From the NCBI GenBank assembly GCA_023935145.1, contig CM043704.1:91902373-91966372 (forward strand): a stretch of 64,000 nt of DNA, in the 5' to 3' direction. Below, one piece after another: positions 12,525 to 24,500 of the stretch. This stretch comes from Bretschneidera sinensis. Lineage: Eukaryota; Streptophyta; Magnoliopsida; Brassicales; Akaniaceae. Numbering within the stretch: the stretch's first letter is position 1; every line of letters begins with the position of its first letter. The position numbers were made by a program, and so were the translations under genes. The notes below the pieces were generated by a model, which saw only the letters and a list, made by a program, of their open reading frames with translations, made no database searches and was not told where the DNA came from.

Positions 12525-15500
12525 ATAAATGAAATGTATTAAATGAAAGACGCACCAAGGGGGTGCAACCCATGCACAAAAGCTATCTATAAGGGAGAAA
12601 CTCCACAAAATCTACTCTATCAATATCATTTACAAAAGAATTCCTTTTGACCCAAAAAATAAGGCCATTGAACCACCTTTCCCTAATTACATCAATAGGT
12701 CTCTCAATGTCTTCAAAAGCTCTATGATGTCTCTCATTCCAAACTATCCAAAAAATAGAAAAAGGGATCATAGAGTAAGCTTTCTTGAGGTTCTTAGAGG
12801 CCTGAAACCCACTCCAAGCCCACACTTCATCTAACACCGATCTGGGGCACACCCAAGAAACCCCCAAAACCTTATAAGCCGTTTCCCACAAGGCTCTAGC
12901 CAAAGAGCACTCCATCAAGAGATGAAGCACATACTCACCACATTCTTTGCAAATGAAACATCGGTTCACCAACGTCCTTCCCCCTCCTTTGCAAATTATC
13001 AAGTGTTAGAATCTTTTTCAAAGAGGCTTCCCAACAAAAAACACTCACTTTATTTGGGGCACTAGAGCACCAAATTGCTTTCCATGGTAAGTTGGTGGAG
13101 CCATCCACAAGAGACCTGGCTAGAAGAATCTTATAGAAAGACTTCACCTCAAAACCTCTGCTCGGGTTGTTCCTCCATCTCATCGCATCCTCTTTAGATA
13201 AATCAAACTTATAGCTATACAAAGTTTCCAAGACTTGGCACCCTCGCAACCTCCCAATCATTAACATTGTGGATAAAAGGCAAATACCACAAGATAACAC
13301 CATTGGCCACTGAGATGCAAGAAGAAATAAGAGCTTCTTTATCCCTCATAATTTCAAAGATCTGCGGGAACTGGTCTTTAAGAGGGGTGTTCCCGAATCA
13401 CGTATCACGCCAGAGTCGCGTTCTCCTGCTGTCACCAACCATCACCGAAAGATGAGGACTCAAGGCTTCCCATCCATTAGAATCCAACTCCACACTCCTA
13501 GACCATAAGCCTCTTTTCTTTTCTTAATGCCTTTAACCCATTCAATCTGTTATCACAAAACCAAAGTGAGGTATTGTGGCGCTTGTGTTTTTGACGTGGC
13601 AAAAAAAGACTCTACCCTGCTACTTGGTGGAGTCAGTATTAAGTCTCTAGAGGGAAATTTACAACAAAGGAACAGAGAATGACAAAAATATGTAGGAAGG
13701 GTGAAGTTGGAACTCAAAATTTTTGAGTTTCTGGAGGTCAATATAACTAGGAAAGAATCCAAATATTGAAAGTTCATATTAAACAACAATGAATTCTTGA
13801 GAGGACTCTTGAAAGGCTACTTATACTTTACTGTAGCAATCCATGATTCTAGCCCGTTTTTTATGTAGTCATGGAAAATGTTTGGTTGTTGCTATGAGGG
13901 TTTAGGTTAGTGGAGAATTAGGAATCTAGTAATATTTAGGTTGGGAAACTTAGGATTTTCTTTTGTTAACTTGAAAGAAAGGATGAAACTTGGAGAAATT
14001 ACAAGCGCAATTATAGTTGTTCTAACTAGTTGCCTGATTTTAATGTACTAGTGTGTCCACTTGCTTGCTATGCATTGTTAGTTGTATTGGAATCTTCAAA
14101 CTCATTGGACATTTTGTTTGGTCTCAGTTGTTTTTTACTGTGTTCAATTGGGATAGTAAGTTCATTTTTCTTTCATATTTGACAGGTACTATCGCATGTT
14201 TGAGGCTACACAAGATGGATTGGGTAGAAATGCTCCTGTTCACAGCATTCATGGTTCTTTACTTGCAGTTGGGGAACTATTGAGGTTGGTATAGACATCA
14301 CATTTGTATATTTCTAAGCTAAATGTTTTGTCTTCTATTGTCGTTTCTGTTTGCAGCTTGAGTTGATTAGTTTTTGAAAAGGCTTGCTTGCAATTTTTGT
14401 TATGGTTGTTAATTCTATAGAAACTTGCATGCATTGCTGTACTGCTACAAGCTTGACACACTTATATATATTGTTTCTAAACGTTAAGTGCTTGTCAATA
14501 TGATATGCTCAATAGAAGCAAATACAGTAGCCCAAAAGGTAAAAACAAATCAGAAGTGGTCCCTCTATCTATTGTTAGCCTAATTTGGAAAGAGTGAAAT
14601 ATGAGTGCCTTTGAGGGAGTTGAGATATGGGTTTAGGCCATTAAGAATGGATGGCTTAATAGCCTTTGTTTTTTGTTTGAGAGAAATTATTTTGTAAATG
14701 AGGGTGAGTTATGAGTTTATAGACTTACTATTTTGCATATAGGTCTCTTGTATATGGGTTGCACCCCCTTGGTGCTTTATGTATATAATATTAACGTTAC
14801 TGATAAAAAACAAACAATTAAAAAGTGATATTTTATGGTAATAATATTTAAGCGACTGGAATCTGAAGTACTTAGACATCTTACCTCTAGAAGAAATTGT
14901 ATAGTTCATTGAAATGTCCATGATTTAGAACTTGAGAGTGTTGAGAATTTCTTTGAGACTTTATATAACTTTAGCCTTGATTTTTCTAGAGAGGATATGG
15001 TCTGTTGGAAGTTTAAGCTGGAAAAAAGGTCTTGAAGCAAAATCTTTCTATAGGATCCTTCTTGAGTTTGACAAGTTCCTCCACCTTTCCATGGAAATTT
15101 TGGATTGTCCACACCCCTAAAAAATAGTTTTTTTTTTTTGCATGCAAGCTTATTGGAAGAAGATTTTGACGTTTTTTTTTGATAAGTAAAAGTATATTAA
15201 GAAAAAAGCTCCAAGGGGTGCAACCCAAGCAGAAAACTATCTACAAGTAAGTATATCCACAAAATCAATAAATTTATTCACATCCCTAAAACAATTATCC
15301 TTAAATAAAAAATTAAGAGTATTGAACCATCTATCTCTAATCAGATCAAAAGCTCGACTAAGATTCTAACTATTGACAATTTGCAAATAATAGGGAGAAT
15401 GGTTGTAAATGTTTATTTTAAATAGAATATCTGATAATTATAAGTAAATTATTCTTGAAATATTATAACTATTTAAAAAATTACAATTGAATTATTAGTT

Positions 15501-18500
15501 AATGAGATATGATTTACCAAAAAAGTGAGTAATAAAATACAATAAATAAATTATTTTAAAAACAAAAAAATAAAAAATGGAAAGAATTACCTGGGCCAAC
15601 TGGGCATGTTAGGAGCGAAAGGGCAGTGGCATTTACGCAAATGAAGGGGGAGACAAAAACAAAAAAAGGAGCTAATAAACCCTAGGAGATTTTCTTCTCT
15701 CTCTCTAACTGGAGCAGCGCTGCAGTCTCTCGTCAAAACTGAACAGCACCCCAACAAACAAGCCTTATCTCTCCCGCACATCTTTTCCTTTTCCCTATTT
15801 ATCTCTCATCAAGATGCTAACCCTCTTTCTTCCCCAGTCTCTCTCTACCCGAATCAGTCTCCCTCCATCTCTCTCTCATCTACATAGCCGAAATGCACAG
15901 AGTGAATTGAGAAGAGAAGATGGTACTGAGAGGGATATTGGGTGGGGATAAATCAAAAAAGAGAGGGCAAGATAGTCCTTTCATTGGTCAACACTCTCTC
16001 AATTAAACAACATATTTAAGTGAAATATGAGAAGCTGAGGTCTCCTAGCTTCTAAAAATATACTTAAAAGTGGTTATAATCACCCAAAACTTATATGGTT
16101 AAGTAGCACCATATGTCTCACATTAATCATAGTAATGGTGGGGTTTCGGTAACACCTAGTAGATGACACTGTTATGTCATATGAAGATGTTACGATTTAG
16201 CCTTCTTTTGCATTGCTATTATTTAATTGATTTTATTGTTTGACAGTGTAATTGAAACTTTATCTGGGCAGGAATACGGGTGAGTTCATGATGTCAAGGT
16301 ATAGAGAAGTTGCCGAAATTGTTCTCAGATACCTAGAACACCGAGATCGGCTTGTTCGCCTTAGCATAACTTCATTGCTGCCTCGCATTGCTCATTTTCT
16401 CCGTGATCGATTTGTAACAAACTACTTAACGGTAGGTGATCCATCTTTAATCATAGTAGAGTAAGTGGCATGGATAGATTTTGATTAAAACCCTTTTTGC
16501 ATATACTAGCAGTTTATTGCCCTGATTTTGTATGGATTGTGGTGTCCTGCAGATATGCATGAATCATATTCTCACAGTTCTGCGAATACCAGCTGAACGT
16601 GCCAGTGGGTTCATTGCCCTTGGGGAGATGGCTGGTGCTTTGGATGGGGAACTGGTCCACTATTTGCCGAAAATTACATCTCACTTACGTGACGCGGTAG
16701 GTCAACAGGGATGTTCGCTGACATTTGCTTTACTGTTGCTTTGTAGGTTGGATTGCTTGGTTCCTGCTGTATTTAATAGACAGGGAGAAGATTTCTGACT
16801 GTCGGCATATCTTTGTTGTGTAGATTGCTCCACGTAGAGGTAGACCTTCACTTGAGGCTTTGGCTTGCGTTGGTAACATTGCAAAAGCCATGGGCCCTGC
16901 TATGGAAAATCATGTTCGTGGGCTTTTGGATGTTATGTTTTCTGCTGGTCTTTCTCCTACACTTGTGGAGGCTCTTGAGCAAATAACTATTAGGTGCACT
17001 AGAACGTCCAAGAAATTTTCTTCAAATTTTTGTTTTATTGATTGTATCAAGGGGTTTAGTTCCCTAACAATTTACTGCTGTTTCAGTATTCCATCTTTGC
17101 TGCCAACTATACAAGATCGGCTGCTTGATTGCATTTCATTAGTTCTTTCAAAGTCTCATTATTCTCATGCGAGGCCTTCTGGGGCCTTGGTTCGAGGAAG
17201 TACGGTGAATATTGCACCGGAAGTATCAGACCTTAGTGGTTCAGCTCTAGTGCAACTTGCTTTGCAGACACTTGCTTGTTTTAATTTCAAGGTTTGTGCT
17301 CTCATAAGTTATAAATTTTAGGTTAAGTAGTTTCATTGCTAAAATATTTATTTTTGAAGCTATTAAATTTTTTAGGGCCATGAACTTCTCGAGTTTGCAA
17401 GAGAATCAGTTGTTGTATATTTGGATGATGAAGATGGAGCCACACGAAAAGATGCTGCCCTATGTTGTTGCAGATTAATTGCAAATTCTTTTTCTGGGGT
17501 AGCGTGTACACAATTTGGTTCTAGTAGGTCAAGTCGGACTGGGGGAAGGCGAAGGCGTCTTGTTGAAGAGGTTTGATTATGGCAAAAATCTAATTGTTGT
17601 TCTTGTTATTATTTTTGTATTAATATTGTTTTTGTTGCAGTACTATTTGCCTCCTGCACGTGGTACATTTTTTTTGGTTCTGTTGTGTTAGTTTTCCTCT
17701 TCGCCGTGCCCATGTGTGAGTGCATTTGTGTCTGCCCTGTGGATGTGGTAAATCTTTTTTTATGGCTGTTATATAAAGCAGGCTGGTTCCTTAAATTTGT
17801 TTCTTTTTTATGTTAGGTTCCAAGATTTAGAATTCCACATTACACTAACAACTCCTCAAACAATTCAAATTCTGGATTCCTTGGCTTTGGAGATTTTTAT
17901 TTGACATCGTGGTTGTTCACATTTTCATCAATAACAAGTCACAGACATGTGTTTTGCATGTGCCACAATCCAGTATTAGTTAATTTTATTTCTGTAGGTG
18001 AAAATTTGGGGAAATAATTCAAAGTAATTTTTCTGAGGACGTGATGTTTTCTGCCTCAAAATTAATTCTATTTGTTTTACACACATATATACAAATATGT
18101 GCATATGTATGTAATGTATAGTTGTCTGCATGCATAATAATGTATTAATGTAAACATGCATGATGCATCCACATAAAAATTTATTTATTTGTATGCTCTA
18201 TCAAGAAGTTATTGATATTAATGTTTCGTGTTACATCCGAATAAGAAATCTATCCCGTAGATATTGTCAGATGTATTATGCTTGCATGAAAATTGATATT
18301 GGGCTTATGCAGCTTGTGGAGAAGCTTCTTATCGCAGCTGTTGCAGATGCTGATGTCACCGTTCGCCATTCTATATTTTCCTCTTTACATGGAAATAGAG
18401 GGTTTGATGATTTTCTAGCACAGGCTGATAGTTTGAGTGCTATATTTGCTGCTTTAAATGACGAGGTACTATCTCATCTGGGTCTAGGTTTATGGCACAC

Positions 18501-21500
18501 TAGGGACATATTATATTGTGCTCACAACTTCTGTCATTAATGAAAATGATAGTATTATAATATTTTGTCTTTTTTTTTTTTCAGGAGATGTTCCTATTAA
18601 GTTTTGATGTCCATTTGGTTTTCTTTGTGTCTTCTTTATATGACCCCTTGTTAATCTATTGGATAAAATATTGTTCTTGATATAGATGCGTGCTTTTAAT
18701 AACTTATCAAAATATATAGTTCATTTCTGAGGCTTACACTGCAATAGAAATGAAATCTCCTAATTTTCTTTCATCAGATTCCACATCTGAAAACTAATAT
18801 ATCTGACTGTATATTATAGTCGTTGTGCGTTTAAATTTGTTTCAATTAACTATATATAATCTAGATTCTGATTTTTTTGTGGTTTACCGTTGTCTGATTT
18901 AGAGTTGCGCACCTATGATGTTACTTTTGGTGGACTTTGAGTTCTTATATTCTCTTTTCTGACAGGCCATATCTAGTTACAAAATGGCTTACAATGAATA
19001 GATTCCTAGTTGGCCCCATTGGGTTATTTAATTGATTAATGATGTTTTTTTTTTTTTTTTTTTTCAGTTTTAGGGTTCTAGGATGAGAATATTTGTTATA
19101 GTTGTGCATGGATGAGAATGTTTTTGGTTTTACTGTGCATACAGACTGCCTTAATCAGTGTAGAATGAGAGCACATCCTTATTTGTTTTCAACAACCTTA
19201 AGCAATGTTTTGAGTTGATCAATGTGGTTTGGTGTAAGAAAATGAGTACTTGTGATATGCCATGTTTGAGGTAATTTGAAAGGAGATAACCTTTGATGTA
19301 AAATTATAATTTTAAATAGTGGTGAAACAAGATTCATGTTTTTGATTCTGATTAGTGGTGTTGAGACTTTCTTCAGTTGAGCCGTTAGGAGAAAAGTATA
19401 TTAATCGTGACCATAAATCTCATCAGCCAAAGCATATCCCTGCTGATGTACAACAGACGTGGACTTTGACAGCAATGGAACGAAATTAAGAAGACAAATT
19501 ATGAGAAATACCAAAGTTTCCCAAATCAAAAACACTATCTGCTGGGCCAGGTGCTGCATCCTTGCACTTCATCCCTCGATCAATACAATCTACCTGCCCT
19601 GACAAAGGGATTGAAATCTCACTGTTTTTATCAAACACCATAACTTTTTGATTGGATTTTATCAAACACCATAGCAAGAAATAGGGAATGAGTTTGGTGA
19701 ATTATTATTATTACTTGTATCCCCACATATTTAAATCTTGTCTCATAGTATCCACTGACTTTTGCTTGTGAGTGAAGACCAATCTATCATTATGAATTGC
19801 TTTAGTGTATTAAGCTATTGCTATCATTTTTTTGGGCTGAGTAGTAACAATATTTTCCTATGTTTGTTTTTTATTTATTTTTCGAATATGTTCTTTTCTC
19901 CATTCTATGTTCTTTTTTATTAGATAATGTACATTTTCTGCAGATATATTTTTCTTAAATCTTTGTATATTTTGTGGAATTAGTTGTAATGGATATACGT
20001 ATCATTATATGGAGTTTCTATCCTGATTACCTAAACTGAAGTTGCTCAGCTGGTTGTCTTCTGTACAAAACTGTTTTTTCAAATTTCACGTTCCTTTTGC
20101 AGAATGATCCATAGAGTTTGATATTTTTTATTTTTATTTTTCAAATATGTTCTTTTCTCCATTCTACATTTTCTATATGTTGAATTGTGAATTTTACTTT
20201 TTTTTTTCTGTAACAGGATTTTGATGTTCGAGAATATGCTATCTCAGTGGCTGGGAGATTATCAGAAAAGAATCCTGCATATGTTCTTCCAGCGCTTCGT
20301 CGCCATCTCATACAGTTGCTAACTTATCTGGAGCAGAGGTGATGTAAAGGGGTTATAGTGCTATTGATCTCTGTCGTAAAGATTTTTTTTTAATTATACT
20401 TGTAGTAATGAGATTCTGGGCTAGAAGAAAGAACTTCTATCCGTTCTATATCATGCTGTTAAAGTATCAGGTATTGACTTCTCTTGCAATGCCAGCAGTG
20501 CAGATAACAAATGCAGAGAAGAGAGTGCAAAGTTGCTCGGTTGTTTAATACGCAACTGTGAACGACTGATACTTCCATATATTGCTCCAATACACAAGGT
20601 TTGTTAGTAATATGGTTTTTGTAACATTTATCCAGTCTTTTCAATTCGACTTTCCACCCTCATACGGTGAATGTCTCATTTTCCAGGCACTTGTGGCAAG
20701 ACTTCGTGAGGGCACTGGGATCAATGCCAATCATGGTATCATTAGCGGAGTTCTTGTAACTGTTGGGGATCTTGCTAGAGTGGTGGGTAAATTTTCATTT
20801 TTTGGGTTTATTGCTTTTGCACATCCTAGTGTGATCTAAGCTATAAATTTGGTGGGTAGGGAGGGGACTTTTATGCATATTTTTATGTGCTATAATGGGG
20901 ATGTGAGTCTGTACACTTCGAATACCCATTTATAAAGTGCATTCACATGTTTGGTTGTAGAAGTTATAAATTGTTTTCTGCAGCTGCTGCTCACTTATTA
21001 GTGTGAAATTGATGTTTCTATGAATTTTATGTAATTAAGCGTGCGAAGGGTTAGTCTTTTCTACAAGGCTTGTTAATGTAAAAAAAATTGAGAAACCATA
21101 GGTGTATAAATAGTTTGATTTGCTTACTGCTGGTGGCTAACTACCCCCTCTATATGATGTTATTACCTAGTTACGGTCTCACCGAGATAGGGTCCTTGGA
21201 GGAGTGACTTGGATACTTTCCTACCCTCCTACCCTCCAGCATTTTTGGCATAAAGTGGTCGCTTTTTAAGAGTTGAACCCTTGCTCTCCTGTTCAGAGGC
21301 TTCTTTCTAATGACCCTCTCTCTCTTTCTCTCGCTTCTGCTGGAGTGTTACACTAAAATTTTTTGTGAATTGGAATTCCGGTGCATATGTATATTGGACC
21401 ATGTCTAATCTTTGTTTTCTTGTACAGAAACTATATAAACGTATGACTTTTTAACGCAAGTGTAGTTGTTGCATCTCCATGCTGTAATGGTGAATTCATC

Positions 21501-24500
21501 TCTATGTCCATTTGATATCGAATATGTGAAAATATTAATGACGTTTTAAGGCAGAAGTTAAATGTCTTAGTCATTGTATCTGTGTTCTGTTTGTTTGCTG
21601 GTCATTCTTCCTGCCTTTGTCTGTTGCTTTTTTATTTAGCACTTGGCAGAGCTTATTGCCCGTGGTTGGGTAAGCGGTCTTGTTTTTGTGGTGGGCAGAT
21701 GGAAATGTTGACTTCTCACTGATAGGTGCAACTCCATATATTTCTTTTTCGAAGATCTTTCGGGTTGATATTTCTTAGTGGGCCTCCATGGCTGAATATC
21801 TTCCAAATTGCTTATCAAAAAAGGAGAAAAGAAAGTAGCTCAAAAGCTTATAACCTTTCTCATCTCTAGAGGCTAGAGTTTTTATTCACCCATAATCTTC
21901 TTCTGCTCATTCTACAGTGGGCCTGGCTTATGTCTATCCAATGGGTTTGTTTTCTATAGTCTGAGTTGCATGGGGTTGTTGTTCTGTTGGTGTTTAGGTT
22001 ACGTGAACTTTATCCACTTCTTTCTCTACTGTTGGGCTGGAGATTCCAGTTAGATATTTCCCTCTGTGGTGTTTTATTGTACTCTTTTAATTGAAATGCT
22101 GGCCTACGTCCTTCAACCCATGATTGTTGGAAATTATTTTATATGTTTATTAGTGTGCTTCTCTAACCTTTTTTAATTTCTTTTTTTTTTTTGAGGGGGC
22201 AGGGTGGGGGCGAGGAGGGTGTCACTTTGTTCCATTTATTGTTAGTTATGCATTTATGAGTATTTTAGGCCAATTACCATGTCGTTAGTGCAACTCCATC
22301 TTTCTTTTTTTCTCTGGTTTTATAAAATGTTTGCTTATGTTGTTTCTGGTTATGATTTTGTTTAGGGCGGTTTTGCAATGAGGCAATATATATGCGAACT
22401 TATGCCTTTAATTGTTGAAGCTTTATTGGATGGAGCAGCTGTTGCAAAACGTGAAGTGGCTGTTGCAACTCTTGGTCAGGTTGTCCAGAGCACTGGGTAT
22501 GTGATGGATGTCTCATATTGGTTTGCTATCTATAATGATTATTTCTTATGACTTGGGATTATTTAATTTTTTTTCGATAAGTAAAGTTTGTATAAATATG
22601 GCACCAGAGGGTGCTACCCTCGGAGAAAATCAACTATCTGTAAGACAGTTATTCTATAAACTCCAATTTCATTCTCATTCAAAAAAAGAGGATTTCCTTG
22701 AACCAAAACCTAAGAGTATTGAACCACCATTCCTTCATGGAGGCTATTGGGTTTTCCACACCATCGAAGGCCCACCTATTCCCTTCATTCCAAAGCAACC
22801 AATAGAGAATGGAATCAAGGAATAGGCCTTTTTTCTTCTTTTTTTTCTTGATAAGTAAAGGAAGGAATAGGCCTTTATTATCTCTTTAGAAGCTCTCAAA
22901 CCACTCCAATGCCACACCTCTGCTTGAATGGAACCAACAACCACCCAAAAAAGCCTCATCACTCAAAGCCATTTCCCATAATTGTCTAGTGATAGAACAT
23001 CTCAAGAAGAGATAAGGGACGATCTCGGCCTCCTTTTGCAATGATAACACCGATTGTCCAAAACTTTCCCCCTCTTTTGAGGATTGTCAATGGGGAAGAT
23101 TCTCTCTCAAGTTGTTTCCCATGCAAAAAAGCTAGCTGGTGCCAGTAATCCAGTGGTTTGTGTTTTTAAGTTTTTTCAGTTTTTTATAGTTATTTTCAGT
23201 GTCCAATAAAATCAATAATCTGGGTTTGAAATCTGTGCGGAACTCTAGGTCGCTTGCCCATTCCTGTCCCCTAATTTTTTGATCAAGATGAAGATTTTAC
23301 TTCTGGAAATTTGAAAAGGATATTAGCAGTCTTTCTATAGTCCACTAGCATCAACTATAGAAGCAAATACATACATATGTACATACACACACACTACATA
23401 TGTAAATAAGTACATAAATACATGCATGCACACAGACATGTATAATGTTTTGCATGCATATTTCAATTAATCATACCTAAAGATGAGGAAACAAACGTAA
23501 CCATAATACTTAGTAGATGTTTACAAGTTATTCTTTTCACTCGCTAGATAGAATATTTCACAATCAATCCATGAAGTTGAAAAAGGTGTTACTTGAAAGA
23601 TTTTAGCTGATAGGTTACTCAACCTTTAGACTAAATTGCTTTAACTCTTTGAAATAAGGATACTGCATGCCTTTTATACCAAGGGTTATCTGGTATACCC
23701 AAATGATCCTTTAGTCTTTCTTTACTTTGACGTTTATTCGTGCTTGAACTTATGGGCATAGTGCCCTTTCAGACTTAGAGTATGTCAAGTCTGATGATGC
23801 AAATTCAAGATTCTTTTGTACTTTTATTATGTTGGAGGTGTTAAAAATTGGTAGGTATGACTCTTGAAGATTTTACTCGAAATCTTATTGAGGATGTGGG
23901 CTTTAGGTTTTGTAGATATGAGGAAAGAAGATTCTGTTGGCTTCTCAAAAATTATATGTTAAGCTGAATTTCAAGAGTACTTGCTTGGTTATACATTGAA
24001 GTTAATCCTTATGGTAATTGTAGCCTTACTCTACCAGCCAGGCTATGTTGTCCTTCATGTAATTACAATGTGATGGGGAAAACGAGGAAGATTAGAATTA
24101 TGAATTTTAATCTAGGAATTGGGGGACATGAGGATAATTATGTAATCAGAAAATATTATGGGTATCTAGGTGTAATTAATTTTATATTGCATTTTCCTTT
24201 CATATTTCAGTTTTCTTATTGGACTAGGGTTAGGATCTCTGCATCCCTATGTTATTTTTAGTCAGCTTGGAATTGAATAATAAAATGAGTATCGAAATTA
24301 AACTCTGTGATTGAGTGTTTCTGCGCCATGTGATTTGGTTGCGGTGTTCACATCCATGTGATTTGGATTGCGGTTCCATGTGATTTAGGAAGATCCATGA
24401 GATTTGGATTGTTTTATCTTTAATTTCCTTGCTTTTCACATTTTCTTCCCTACTATACTGCATCAAGTGGTATTAGAGCGCAAGGATCCTCAAATTTTCA

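Noticed and set aside
9754..13303. Multiple apparent protein-coding genes in intron 4
   Set aside because: All match the LINE C-terminal and zf-RVT regions, with frameshifts and 3' hairpins, so they are element remnants.
19045..19067. Twenty T followed by CAG as an alternative exon start in intron 11
   Set aside because: No TOR-like or sustained open coding follows; it is probably a poly(T) tract only.
23360..23460. ACAT/ACAC-rich patch as a microsatellite
   Set aside because: Too irregular to call a defined repeat unit.
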